Positions 45,538 through 57,699 of a stretch of DNA of 64,000 bases are shown piece by piece (position 1 is the stretch's first letter; each line of letters starts with the position of its first letter). The stretch spans positions 11,295,245 to 11,359,244 of the forward strand of contig CM055102.1 of NCBI GenBank assembly GCA_029204225.1, in the 5' to 3' direction. Under the pieces are notes generated by a model, which did no database searches, was not told the origin of the DNA, and was given only the letters and a program-made list of their open reading frames with translations. Made by a program: the position numbers and the translations under genes. This stretch comes from Diphasiastrum complanatum (taxonomy: Eukaryota > Streptophyta > Lycopodiopsida > Lycopodiales > Lycopodiaceae).

Positions 45538-45783
45538 GCGCAACAATACTTACTCCTTACACTAGCTTTTTGGAACGGAAAAAATTATCGGTTTAAGAGG
45601 TATATGATATTGTATTGTTGAAAAGATTGCTACTGTTTTAAATGGCTCTTTTTTTGACGTAGCTTCTACTTGAGACTCTACTTCCTGGAAGCTAATTTGT
45701 CTCATATTTGATCAGACTGAATAACGGTCCATGATATGGGCTATTCTGCATGAGCAAGGTGGAGGCATGCATAAGATGAGCAG

Positions 45784-47820
45784 ATGCGCGAGATCCAGCA
45801 GCACATGAGATTAATCCAGAAATATGCTAGATGCAAAAAACCTGATCAGAAATTAGCAAAAATGTGGAATTTGAGAATTAACCAAATTAGAAAAGCCGAT
45901 CGACACAAGCGTAGCTCAATTCGAACGGCGTCTTCCAAAGGGAGATGCTTGGATAGGGCGTCAGCCAAAGTGGGCAGCAGCGATAGATCAGAGCAGCTTC
46001 CTTCAAGAAACAGCTCATGGAAGTGCAATAATTTACCTGATAATTGGTCAAATGGTAACGAACTGATTCGGCTTCGTCCGATTGTAACTTCTGTTAGAGA
46101 CGTATCTTATGCTGATGCAGAGCCTGATCGTCTAAGGCTACTCGGTTCCAAATTAGAGCAGTGGGAGGTTCAGCAGAAAGTCTTCACCCAATCCAAGTCT
46201 CTCACTCCCCTTTCATCTTCCCCAATAAATCACAAAGCCTGTGATATTCCCTTCCCATTAACTCCAAAGTCTGCAATAACCAAGGCTGAATTAGCAAGTT
46301 CAAATCATGACGAGTCTATAAATTTATTGAATGCGCACATTGATAACATCCCTAGGCGAAAGACGATGTCACGTGAACCTGCTAATTTTTCATTGAAGAA
46401 GGTGACATCGGGCGCCAGAAAAGGACTCTCCTTAGGATGTAATCTATGCGGTAGCACTGAAATCATCGCTTCCAAGAAAAGTGAGAAGCTTAAGACTGCG
46501 AAAAGAGATCACATAACAAAGAAGTTAATTCCAAGATCCGCAAACCGACTTCCAGAAAGAAGGAACGATTGGAGTGAGCGAGGGGCCGCTAACTTTCCTC
46601 TGGGTTTTAAGACCGTCTTCCTGAAGATGAAGAGACAAAACTTAAATAAGCAGTCTGAAATAGGTTCAACATTCAAATCTCTTAGAGCATACAATTTGCT
46701 TGAATCGAACCAGTTCAAGGAAACTAAAGCAACGGAGCACTCAAAAATAAAATCAGTTGACACCGAACACACGTCTGAGATTTATCCTGGTTCTAGTGCC
46801 TCGAACCATGAGCTTCATATAACTTTTGATCAGTGCGCTGAAACTGCAAATGTTTTATCCAGTGATGCAATTACACTGACCAAGCTTGCTACGATTATGA
46901 AGCCTTTTTCAGCAATGACTTCAACAATTCAAGAAAATCCAAAATCATACCCCTACGTTAATTCTTCTAGCCTAAAAGATGATGAATGTACGGCCCTCTT
47001 AAGAAGTTACGATGGATCCTGCATAGATAAAGTTTCGTCCAGACGTTCCCGGGTCTTGAAGAAAAGCGGAAAAAAAGTTCAACCTATTGAGCCATATGAT
47101 TTTACGGATATTAAGAGCAGCAGAAGAGAAACAAGACTACCAAAAAAATCAGTCCTGTCAAGGAAGCTTTGCGGAGTGGACACGGAAGGTAAAACTGTGT
47201 CTCCATACGACGCAGAATCATCTGCTCAAGGTGATTCATACTACATCTGGAGCACAGATCATACACCTTCACAAATGTGGAGGCTGATAAATGTCGCTAG
47301 TGGCACTCTTCCGAGAAATAAATGCTTTGATGGTACCACGCAGGTGGAACGATCTGGTGAACCTATAAAGATTGAAAAGCTGGACTCAACGTCCCTCAAA
47401 ACTGAACAGAAGCAAACTTTATCGTCCCTTTCAGACCGCAATGCAGATCAGTTCAACAAAGATGAGAAAGACGATTATTCTTTCAGTATTTTGTCATTGA
47501 GTCCCGCTCGTAAACGAATCCTCAGGAGGAAAAAGAACGTGCGTCGTAAAACTGCACGTATAAGCCGACATCTTTGCTTGCTGCCAACAGGCGTCCAAGG
47601 AAAAGTAAGAGAGAGCGTTGCGATGGTGATTGTATCCAAGAATCCTTACAAAGATTTCCGCAAGTCTATGATGGAAATGATTTTGGTAAAAGAACTGAAG
47701 AAGTCATCAGATCTGGAGGCTCTTTTGCAGTGTTATCTTTCATTGAACGCGCCTTGTTTCAGTGAACTTATTGCCGAAGTCTTTATTGAAATTTGGTTCC
47801 AAATATTCCACAAATCATAA
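45784..47820 (+). CDS. OFP: OVATE family protein (long N-terminal region)
   Basis: A 678-codon uninterrupted single-exon frame. The C-terminal ~66 residues (about 609-674) are a clear OVATE domain: SVAMVIVSKNPYKDFRKSMM, then EMILVKEL, DLEALLQCYLSLNAP and ELIAEVFIEIWFQIF. A strongly basic stretch just before it (residues ~575-596, ARKRILRRKKNVRRK) could be a nuclear-localisation signal. OVATE proteins are plant-specific transcriptional repressors that bind TALE homeodomain proteins and affect organ shape and wall development. Most are 150-450 residues; here the first ~570 residues are Ser/Lys-rich, probably disordered and unique to this gene as far as I can tell. OFP genes are usually intronless, as here. 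A duplicated block lies upstream. The start was chosen as the first ATG; a later one is possible. Confidence 0.9.
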   Translation: MREIQQHMRLIQKYARCKKPDQKLAKMWNLRINQIRKADRHKRSSIRTASSKGRCLDRASAKVGSSDRSEQLPSRNSSWKCNNLPDNWSNGNELIRLRPIVTSVRDVSYADAEPDRLRLLGSKLEQWEVQQKVFTQSKSLTPLSSSPINHKACDIPFPLTPKSAITKAELASSNHDESINLLNAHIDNIPRRKTMSREPANFSLKKVTSGARKGLSLGCNLCGSTEIIASKKSEKLKTAKRDHITKKLIPRSANRLPERRNDWSERGAANFPLGFKTVFLKMKRQNLNKQSEIGSTFKSLRAYNLLESNQFKETKATEHSKIKSVDTEHTSEIYPGSSASNHELHITFDQCAETANVLSSDAITLTKLATIMKPFSAMTSTIQENPKSYPYVNSSSLKDDECTALLRSYDGSCIDKVSSRRSRVLKKSGKKVQPIEPYDFTDIKSSRRETRLPKKSVLSRKLCGVDTEGKTVSPYDAESSAQGDSYYIWSTDHTPSQMWRLINVASGTLPRNKCFDGTTQVERSGEPIKIEKLDSTSLKTEQKQTLSSLSDRNADQFNKDEKDDYSFSILSLSPARKRILRRKKNVRRKTARISRHLCLLPTGVQGKVRESVAMVIVSKNPYKDFRKSMMEMILVKELKKSSDLEALLQCYLSLNAPCFSELIAEVFIEIWFQIFHKS

Positions 47821-48515
47821 TATCATGATGTTCGCAAGCATAAGATGCAGTTCTGAGCTTGCAATGCCTGATGCAGGTAAGGCTCTCAGACAAACATCTT
47901 CTCTTAAAATTCTTGTGCATCTACAGAAGTATAATATAAACTTACATACATTTCATCTCGTAATATTCTTGTAAATCTTTCAAACTCTAAACTCATTAAA
48001 TTCATTCCATCTCTTACTATTCTTGTGCCATTTTTTAGAAGCATAATTTAAACTTATATCCATCTCATCTCTTAATATTCTTGTACATCTTTCAAAGTCT
48101 TATTAATCATTGCATTCATTTCATGAAATTTTGTCATTGTTGTGGTTCCGTTGAATCTTTGGATGGGAAGCATTATCGTTGATGACTGAGGATCAAGCGG
48201 AATCGAGCTTGAAAGGCAGCTTGAATTTTGGTTAATCAGATGGATCCATTGTTTTGCTTGAAAGATGTGCTTTACCTGTCTCTCTTCATATGTTCTTTCT
48301 ACCATATTATTGTTATTCTGTACAAATGGTAGGGTAATGTGCATGAGCAAAATGAAACAATGGTTGTAATGCATGAGATTCTTTGTATTGGGTAATGGTT
48401 TCTGAAGTCATTGTTATGTATAATCATGTTTCTCTCTATTGGGAATGGATTTTGGAGTCATGGTCAATCTCTATGAAATTCTTCTTCTTTTTTGGGTGGA
48501 CTTTTTTTTTTTTTT
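47821..48515. other. Downstream flank of the OVATE gene
   Basis: Holds the presumed 3' untranslated region. Three diverged copies of a phrase like CATCTCTTA(A/C)TATTCTTGT recur between 47905 and 48092, a weak short-period repeat. No further gene is seen. Confidence 0.4.
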
Positions 48516-48519
48516 TGGG

Positions 48520-49100
48520 GCCCTAGAGGCTGTTTTGCCAGGAAGGACCTCGGCCGGGATCGCTGGGGCTTTAGAGCACTGCCCGCGCGTGGGAGTGGTT
48601 TGGCCCCGGTGCCCCCCACGGCTGACGCGTGTCAGCCACGCGGTGCGGGTCAAAAATCAGCAGGCGCCTGATTTTGCCGGGCGGGTCCAGGGCGGGCGGG
48701 CAGGCACCGGGGCGGCGCCGGTCAACGGGCACCGGGCAGCCCAGCAGCTGCAGGCCGGGGCGCCGGGCAGCGGACCAGGTGGCGCCAGGGCCCCGCCGGG
48801 ACCCGGGGCAGTGGGCGGTGGGGTCGGGCAGCAGGTAGTGGTGCCGAGCAGCCCCAGGTGGCGCCGGGCAACGTGCCTCTCACACACACACATGTGAGAT
48901 AATGGGAGTTTGTCTATATATCCCCTCCCGATAGTCTCACATGAATGCTTATGGGAAAAAGATTGGTTGCTTGGACATGTGGCGACCGAGCAGCCAATTT
49001 TCAAAAAAAAAAAAAAAAAAAAAAAAACTTGTGGTCAAGAGGGCACCGGGGCCAAAGGGCCACCGTGCTCGCTAGATGCGAGGCCCCGGATGGCCCTTCC
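48520..49100. repeat. GC-rich dispersed repeat, copy 2, with an A homopolymer
   Basis: About 350 bases of very GC-rich DNA (GGGCGGGC-type motifs), then CTATATATCCCCTCCC near 48913, GATTGGTTGCTTGGACATGTG near 48961, CCAATTTTC, and a 25-base A run (49003-49027). It resembles 42250-42680 block by block. The A run suggests an RNA-templated (SINE-like) tail, but the first copy has T and C runs instead. Long open frames here reflect GC richness, not a gene. Confidence 0.7.
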
Positions 49101-52100
49101 CCACGGCGGAACGGCCAAGGAGGTGATCATCCTCATGTGAAAAAGGTTTGTACTCTTTTTTTTTCCTTTTTTTGATGTAAATTTTTTTATGCATGCACCT
49201 TCCAAGCAAAAGGTACACTTAAAAAAAGGTAAACTTTTTAACATGCACCTTTTGGCATCCGGAAAGTGCATGCATAAAAAAAGGAGGCGCACATATTTCG
49301 CACAATGAGGCACATCCCTTACCTTTGAAAAAATGGAAAAAATGATTTTACATATTGGGTTCTAAAGCGATGTAACTTTTATTGCTAAATCTATATTAAT
49401 TATCAGAACATCCATAAATATTATTGCATTGCAAATTATGGCCGATTGAATCAAGGCCATAAAGAAATGGAAAGATATTACAACCTACAAAAACTCAAAA
49501 AATGTATGCCATTCAAGAAAACTTTAATGATTTAAGAAAAATGCCACAATGAACTTTCGGGAATTTTTTTTTTTTCTAGTAACATTTCCTCTAGGTTCAA
49601 AGTGATCCGATCAATTATGGCTTTGCCTAATGGCATCATCATAATTTTATGCAAAGGCCTCCTAGTGAGGTCTTTTTCCAAATACTTACTATATAAAAGT
49701 TTAAGGAAGCCGACTTTTAAAAACACTTATTTTCATATGTAGGAAATTTCACGTCCAAGAGAACAATTGCATGATTTGAAAGTGAACTTTTCTAGTACAC
49801 TGTGGAATTCAAGGATTCTAAAATAATCTATTAACATGGCCAAAAACATTATTTTGTTCAGGTGTGCATCCTCATTGTATAATGTGGAATTCCTAGTGGC
49901 AAGATAGTCAAATTATGTATATGCTTATAAGTGGGGAAAAGCCTTGTGTTTAAATAATGGCAAGAGTGATTAACAAATTCATGTCAAAACTTTGACAACA
50001 CAATGCATTTGTAGGTGAGGTTTGAGGGAAATTCTTACATAGGAACCTTTAAAAAAGTAGGGCATTCTCATACTATGTTTAGAAATGTATAGCCAAGGTG
50101 GTTTAGATTTCATCTTGTCGTGGTTTCTATAGTGAACAACAAAATTTAGTATCTGAAGGATATTAGTCAATAAGCATTTGTGGTTCCCTGATTTAGAAGG
50201 CAACAATTTTCATAGATTGATAACCTCCAAAATACGCAACATATCAAAGTTCACTTTCATGTTGGTTGTCTTCACACCATGTCATCTCAACACACTTTTG
50301 CATTCCTATAGTAACGTTGTGAAAATGTATTTGGGACTGCCAATAGCCTTCAATTTGTTTTGATGAGGTAACTCGATGGTACTATACATTTACCATGTGA
50401 TATAATATGTAACTATGATCTACAAAGTTACTTATTTTCAATGAACATTGTTGATGCCTTGATGTTTATATTAAGAAAATATATGTGATGTCCATAGACA
50501 TGTGTAGGTGGCCTTAGGTTTGGCCTAAATAGTAAGGTAGCCCTTAAAATTAACTACAGAAAACACTTTCTCATAGGCTCCAAAAATCATATGATTGATA
50601 AAACTAACTACAATTTGTACAATTTGAAAATCAGTTGAAATATTGGTTGCATTAAAAGTTGACATTTTGTAAAACCGAAATTACGTTGATACTAACAAAT
50701 TTACAAAATTGATGTACGACCAATTCAAATTTAAACTATCGTAATCCAATGCGTTTGTGCCAAGCTAATTATAACCATTGTTAAACCATTAGTTGATAGG
50801 GTTTAAATCAAAGCAAAAAGACGGAAATGTAAGGTTTGGACCAACTTTTAAGCCTAAAAATGATCCTTGGAGTAAAAGCAAGCACACAAGAGTGCAGGTT
50901 GTGGTACGAACCACCCAACCAACAATCTAACAAATGGTTAGACTCCCTTGAGCCAGTATCCGTTATAGATACTATATTAGATAGAACATAGAATTCTCAA
51001 ACAATCCACAATACACACAATATGGCGAAACGGGAGGGACGAGGGAATAGATATTCTCATAACCCTAACCTCCATACAACATGTGGATCCTCCTTCGGGA
51101 ACATTCCCTTCCATGCATAGCTACAATATCTAGATATAGCTATCGTGCACAACCACTCTTGCATGAGGTAGGGCCTTGCACAAGTATTTGTAAGTTGTCT
51201 AGAGTGGCATTTGTGATTATTATAGTTTGTGATTGTATGAAAGAGTTGTTGTGAACTAGGCTTGTACACGATTGTGCAACTTTGATTCATCAAGAGTAAG
51301 TAGCAGAGTGACAAGCACCTTGTTTCTTAATTTTTGACATCCCATTTTTTTTGTCAACTTGAGTATTTATTTCAGTTCGCTTGATGTTAAGACCTCAATG
51401 ATGTGGCTTTAAAACTCATCAATATGATTGACTCAAGAATCTTCAAGCATTTTGACGAGGGAAAATTTGTCATCTAGAAATGGCAAGCTCAGATGATCTA
51501 ATTGGAAGAGATAGATATGGCAAATGCTAAAGACAAACGAGAGGAAGACAACATGGGCATGTCTGACATACATGTGTGATAGACTCTTAAGACAACACTG
51601 GAGAGTTTTGTATTCTTTGCTTGCATGGAAGGTGAGTGAAGCAACATGAAGGACGTTCAAAAGATCCTTGTGTAAAAGTTGATTGGAAGGTGAACTAGGT
51701 TTCATAAATGCCTTGGTGTGATTTGTGCCCTTTATAGGGCATGCTTTTTTATCCAATATTTTCTATGGGGCCTATTTAGTTGTGACAATTCCCAAAGCAC
51801 TCTCAACTTTCGCTACATATTGAAATCAACAACATCTTTAGTGATGGTATTTCTGTGGAAAGTACTTCGTGCATATATTTCATATTGCATCTAGTGATCT
51901 CACCACTTATTGTCACGCATGGCTTCTATACAATATATAAATTGTCATGTTCAAGTGCATTTAAAACAAACAAATGCTCACATGTCTTATCTATGGGACT
52001 TGTTTATGTGTGACAGACCCCAAAGCACTCTCACCTTTCACTGCATATCAAAATCAACAACATATCTTGCTTTGGTATTTAAAATACTTCATCATATCTT

Positions 52101-53340
52101 TCATATGGCATCTAATGATGTCACCATTTGTTGTCACTTGGAGCTTATATATAGTATGTTAATTGTCATGTTCAAGTGCCCAAACAAAGAAAAATGCATG
52201 CTTACATGTCTTTTTCCACATCATTAGTGACAATATTTTTAGCTCCCATAACACAAAAAAGTTACGAAACTCCAAAAACAGATTTTTTTTTTTTGTGGTA
52301 ATATTCTATGCAAGAGACCTCAAAGAGAACTTTTTTCAGATATTTGGAGAGTATGTTCACGAGAAAGACAAATGTGAGTAGGGTTTTTTTAATTTGTTAT
52401 GTAGGCAACCTACATTTACATTTTGAGGTTAAAATACATGACATATTTTTCACAAATGCAAATAGCTTTATGAGATCAATTTGAAGGCTAGTTCAATTGC
52501 ATAATGCATATAGGTATGTCAAAGAGAAAAACAGAACAATTTCAGAAGAATGGGACATTATATTTTGTCTCGAAGTCATTTATACACTTGACATATATCA
52601 AAACTAAGAATTTGTGGGCCAATTAATTATCTAGTTTCAAGCAGTGTATTTTAAGAGCTCTCATACGTTTGTATTTTGTATTGGATTGTAATATTGCAAA
52701 TTGATACTACAAAACAAGATAAAATGTAGACGAATGCCCCAAATAGCAACAAGATTGAGTTTGTAACAAAAGTGAGACTCATCTCTCATGAAGCACTTGG
52801 AACCCAAAACGAAAAACAAAGCAAAACCATTGATAACATTGAATGATCAAAGAAGCCATTTAAGCACAAAAAAGCTCATGAAAAATTGCATAAGGAGGTT
52901 TAGCCATTGATGAGAACTATGCTTCTACAATTTTATGCCAAAACAACTCTTATAATACAAATTTGAAAAGAAAGAGAGTATAATCAATCACAACACACGC
53001 ATATCATATTTTACACTAATAGTAGAAAGTGTTGTTGATATCATACATTGAATGCTTGACACGAGAGCATTTGCTCAATATGGAGCATGAACAACACAAG
53101 TGATTACAGCCTTAATGGCACAACCGATGCTCGATCTTCCGCTCTGTTGCATTATATAACGAATGCAAGCTGGATATATATACATAACATCCTTGTGATT
53201 ACAAGCATTGCTTGACTAATCTATAGTTACAATACTAGTTTAGTCTAACCATATATTGGTCGTGAATGTACTTTACAGATATTTGATGTAAAAATCTATA
53301 CAATGTGTGTATTAGTCAGACGAGACGGATGACTCGATGG
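49101..53340. other. 4.2-kb AT-rich region without a recognised gene
   Basis: Only short open frames with no recognisable domain occur on either strand. A diverged pair of segments at ~51850-51990 and ~52080-52200 share phrases such as TTGTCATGTTCAAGTGC and CATATGGCATCTA, indicating an old local duplication. No LTR, primer-binding site or tRNA gene was seen. Confidence 0.45.
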
Positions 53341-53341
53341 A

Positions 53342-53505
53342 GTCGAAGTAGTCTGAACGAGTTGATCGTCGAGGTAGTTGGATGACTTGGTCGTCGAAGT
53401 AGTCAAATGACTCATTCGTTGAAGTAGTCGAATGACTTGATTGTCGAAGTAGTCGGAAGGGATACTTCGGTCGGTCATCAAGTGACTTGATTGTCGAAGT
53501 AGTCA
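53342..53505. repeat. 25-bp minisatellite
   Basis: About six copies of a unit of the form GTCGAAGTAGTC(A/G)AATGACTTGATT, each with substitutions; one interval is longer by a partial unit. The reverse strand reads as a Tyr-Phe-Asp repeat, which is not taken as a gene. Confidence 0.9.
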
Positions 53506-53808
53506 AAGATGGCCAGCTCTTCGATCTTCTTTAAATAGTTTGAAATTACATTCGAATGTAGATATTGATGGGAATGCATACCCTTTACTCCGGAGATGAG
53601 AATTAGCCAGAAGGACGATGTATTCGTCCTTTGAATAGTTCGGCTGATTCGATTCGGCATAGAAAGTTGCAGGTGTCGAACTGCTGCACATAAACTCGTG
53701 TATTATTCCAGGCATTATTTTGCACAAAGAATTAGAGTAGTTTTGCACATATTGCAGTCTATGTTAAGAAACATGACTAATTATGCAGAATAGCAAAAAA
53801 CCAGAAAA

Positions 53809-54690
53809 CTATGATTCTTGTGGGTACCAGTCGAACAGACAGAAACCTAAAGAGGTTGCATCTGATCCTAGATCAATGAATAATTCAAGGATCACAAATG
53901 TGCAAGAAGAATCTTGAATAAATTGAATCACCAAGGAGGAAATTGTGAGCTTAATCTCCAAAGTCTCCCTTAAGGTCACGGTTGGTGCCTTGAGTGTCTT
54001 CGCCAGGTTTAGCATGTTGAAGAACTTCTGATCCTTCATACTGGGAAGAGCCTTGGTGAATATGTCTGCGACCATTTCAGATGTGGAACAATTTTTGAGG
54101 ATTACTTGTCATGAGAAAACATTTTCCCGAAGGAAGTGGTATTGGATTTCAATGTGCTTTGACTTGCCTTGAAATATGGGATTCAGTGACAGTGAAATAC
54201 AGCTCATGTTGTCACATAGAATGATAGTAGGTTGAAATTGAGTGTGATGTAAGTCGTGGAGTAATAGTCTGATCCATATTGCTTCTTTCTAGGCTTGACA
54301 TGCTACGTTATACTTTGTCTCAGCTGAGGATAGCGCTACTGATTTCTGCTTTCTCAAGTTCCATGAAACTGGTCCCCCTACTAAAAAAAAACAAAAGTTG
54401 GAGGTAGATCTTCTGGTCAAAATATTTTATCCCCAATCTGATTCGGAATAGCCTTGAAGAACCATTGGGTCGATGGCATTTCCATCATAGCACAATATCT
54501 GATCTATATAGCCTTGAATATATTTCATCACTCTTTTTAATGCTTTCCAATGTAAGATCTTGGGATTAGACGTGAATTGACTTAATGTGTTGATTGTGTA
54601 TGCGAGATCTTCGGCATCTAATTTCGGCTAGGGATCCTTCTAGCATGGCTATGGTTGTCTCCCATCTAGTCGATGCTAAGGCTTCTTCTT
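53809..54690 (-). pseudogene. Copia RNase H / pol C-terminus fragment, minus strand
   Basis: Minus-strand translation from ~54500 downward gives YSESDW, RRSTSNFCFFLVGGPVSW, KQKSVALSSAETKYN, FQGKSKHIEIQYHFLRE and MVADIFTKALPSMKDQKF, the RNase H domain and conserved end of copia pol. Stops and frameshifts interrupt it. No LTR was identified beside it. The sequence differs clearly from the 16-20 kb and 23-27 kb copies. Confidence 0.83.
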
Positions 54691-55219
54691 ACTAGCATGA
54701 ATATGGATGCTAAAAAGACAGTACAAGCATAGGATGAGTATTCTGAGGGTAAGATCCGCTCTTCTCTCATTTCTCTACTTAGGAACTCACTCAAATGACG
54801 GCTTAACCTAAAACCCAACTTCACAAAGGCTTAACCTACTTGTGAAAGGCCCAACAATAAAATAAAACTAATTAACTTTGTTCATAGGGAGAAATTATAA
54901 TACACAGTGTAACAACTATAAAATCGTCACAGAGGAGAACTCTCAATGTGAGAAGATAAAGCTCTATTATGCAAATGAGGTTCTTCTTGCAAAATGGACT
55001 CTTCCACTCCTATATATACTTGGAGTGATGGTCACTTACAAAAAGGCACTATGGAAAAAGTAGGCCACATAGGCTTAACTTAACTTTCAATTAAATTGGT
55101 GCCATGGGACAAACCCTCAATGGACCATGAACAACTGAAATCACTTAAGTTGAACTTATTTAGACTAGCTTAAGTTCCAATAAATTGCTTTAAGTCATTA
55201 CAACATGGCGCAAAGGCCT
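54691..55219. other. Spacer without a recognised gene
   Basis: AT-rich sequence between a copia remnant and the minus-strand coiled-coil remnant. No feature was recognised. Confidence 0.4.
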
Positions 55220-57190
55220 AAACTTGACTAATCCAGTTCTAGGCTTAAGTCTGTATCCTTTTCAAGATGCCTCGAATATTCCTTGGAATATTAGCCTACA
55301 CTATTCCCTCCGTCAAAAGATTGGTGGTCCCACGCCAATTGTCGTTGTTTGTTGTCTTGTTTGGTCTACCCGCAGCTCTGTATTGATGGCAACCCGGATT
55401 TTATGAACTTCTCTGCCAATCTGTTCCATTTTTTCGAATCGAAGTTTGCCCAAAATGGTTGCGACCAATAGTAATCGAGCATGTTCTGTAGAAACCTGTA
55501 CACATACCAACATTCAACCATGTCAACATGAAGTTCGTTGGTGATTGCTGCCCGATAGTAAAGCCTTGCCAAATTGATATGATCCATGGGTATGCTTAGG
55601 GGCCTATTTAGATCCAAAACTATTGGCGGTAGATCTCTATCCCAAAAACAACTCAAAGTAGAAAGGAATGATATTAGACCACAATCATCTGCCTGTTGGC
55701 TATGGTGTTTGGCATGTGTTTCTTCATACTTTGTGTGTAATGCTGATAGCTATTGGCTTAATGTTTTTAGCTGTACTTCTAGCTCCGCAATCCGTGCATT
55801 GAGCACAGTTTATTTGCTAGAGTGGCCTGCTGCAGTTGTTGTGCTTGCCTCTAGTTCACCATCAACACTTGAGTTAACTTTGATATGAAGCGAAAGGTAT
55901 AGGTGGTGCTTGGAACTGGTTGAAATCAATCCGTTGAATATTGCCGATCATAGCAGCCCATAAGTTACTGTGGCTTCTCCAGAGTCTTGATGAGATCATC
56001 CTTGCATTGTAAGCATGTATGAACGTCCCTGTTTATGCGGTGCAACTCTTTGAGGTCAGCCATGAGTTTTCTTCTTTGTTTTTTAACTGAGCGACTTCTT
56101 GTTCTAATTTTGTGGAATAAATTTGCCATTCTTGTACCTTGTTTGTTAGCTTCACATTTTTCTCTTGCGAGAAGTTGCACCAATTCTAATACTCATTGAT
56201 TGAAGAGTAGAGGTAATGCATGGCATCACTTTGAGCGTTGATGGCCCATCGCACATTTTTCGGAAGATACTACCACTCTCCAATAGGAGGATACTATTGA
56301 GAGGTGAATGCATAGGATGGTGGGAGATTTTGTTGTGTGTTTTGATACAATGTGGTGTACTGTTCATGATGGATGGATTGAGCAGGTGGAGGTTGTGATG
56401 TTAGAGTGATGGTGATAGGAATTAAAGATGTGTTGGCAGTTGTGATCGGAAAAATGGAAAGTATTGTGGAAGTGGTGGCAATAGCGATAGTGGTGCATGT
56501 AGGAATTGGTGTGGTGGTAGCAGATGGCATGTTTAACAGTGAAAGTGAGAATTTTCCATTGTTGAAAGATGTGTCAAAAACATTTGAAAAATGCATCAAA
56601 GATTGCATAGATGTGGTTGTGATTGGTGCGGTGGGGAGTGGGAGTGTGTTTGTGGAGGCAATAGGGAGTGTAGTGGTGAGGGTGAGTGTGCTGGGTAGTG
56701 TGACACTGATGGTTGCTGTGATGGGAATTGATGAAATGGTGGTTCGTGGGTCACTTACCATGATCGGCACAGGTGGAACACCAGGTTTTGTCTCTGTCTC
56801 CTTTGCCTCAGAATGTGTCATCGAAGGATTTGATGTTGCAGTCAATTCTTCAATGTCTTCAGTGATTTTCTCTATTGAGGTGTCTTTAGGCATTGGATAG
56901 GGTGATTTATGTTGTGTCTCCCATTTCGTTGATATGTCCATACCCCTGGATGGTGGATTTGTGCAAGTGTTGTTTGCTATTGCTGGATGAGTCTTTACCT
57001 TGTGTATGGCCCTCTGAATGTTCTTTTGTGTGTTGGCTATGGTCATGCTCTTTTAACCGTCGTGGCTCTAACTCTGCTTCCTTGCCACGTGTGGATGATA
57101 CTGGTGTGTTTCTGCTAGTGAAGTGGCGTCGCTTGGGTGTTGGCCTGCTTGTTTCCTTTGCCTCGCCCCCTTTTATCCTCTTGGAGTGCT
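55220..57190 (-). pseudogene. Unrecognised coiled-coil protein family, copy B (decayed)
   Basis: Read on the minus strand from 57190: a basic start (AKRSKRIKGG, TPKRRHF), a long Thr/Pro/Ile low-complexity stretch (57046-56294), coiled coil (for example KLEQEVAQLKNKEE near 56090), more coiled coil near 55780-55700 (ARIAELEVQLKTLSQ), then W-D-x2-L-P at ~55644, LDLNRP, LARLYYRAA at ~55575, and FWANFDSKKWNRLAEKF. Frameshifts and stops separate the parts. The last block aligns with copy A: seven of the first fifteen positions from the W are identical without gaps, followed by A-x-L-Y-x-R-A-A after a two-residue offset. Function unknown. It could be a repeated host family or an ORF carried by a transposable element. 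Confidence 0.5.
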
Positions 57191-57299
57191 AAGCTCGTGC
57201 CGAGGTGGTATGTGGCACGTCTGGATATTTCTCTTGCACAAAATCCGAAGGCCGACTTCATATTTTTGAACCTTCACATTATTTCTTCTTTTACTTTAA

Positions 57300-57690
57300 A
57301 ATAATTTTTTAGGCACCTTCGCCCTTTTTCCTCCTTAGTGAAAAATGCGACACACTGGCCAAGTGGCCAGAATGCCTTAGAAATCATTTTTAAAGCACCT
57401 TTGTCTTTTTCGCCTTTTTCGTTGTTAAATCTAAGGCACCTTCGCCTTCCTCACTGCCTTTAAATCTATGGCACCTTCGCCCTCCTCATTGTCTTTAAGT
57501 TTAAGGGACCTTCGCCTTCTTCACTGCCTTAAGTGTAAGGCACTTTTTCGGCTTTTTTGCCTTCTTCGCTGCCTTGAATCTAAGGGCGCCTTAGGGATTT
57601 ACATACCTTTAGTATAAGGGCACCTTCAGGAGTTGCATACCTTCAGTCTAAGGGCACCTTCAGATTTTTCGGCTTTTTCGCATTTTTGTA
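57300..57690. repeat. ~35-bp minisatellite (GGCACCTTCGCC type)
   Basis: Eight or nine diverged units, each with GGCACCTTCGCC or a variant followed by a CTTC-TC-CTGCCTTAA-TCTAA tail. It lies just upstream of copy B on the minus strand. On that strand the core reads GGCGAAGGTGCC, overlapping the CGAAGGTT octamer recurring at 0.6-1.0 kb. Confidence 0.85.
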
Positions 57691-57699
57691 AGATATTTT

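Noticed and set aside
48439-49004. Open frames of 115-152 codons on both strands in GC-rich DNA
   Set aside because: Openness on both strands follows from the lack of AT-rich stop codons; the residue mix (Gly/Pro/Arg/Ala) and the similarity to the 42.3-kb repeat argue against a gene.
53296-53506. Tyr-Phe-Asp repeat frames on the minus strand
   Set aside because: They are translations of the 25-bp minisatellite.
56406-56900. Plus-strand 164-codon Val/Gly-rich open frame
   Set aside because: It is antisense to the Thr/Pro/Ile low-complexity part of copy B and has the composition expected of its complement.
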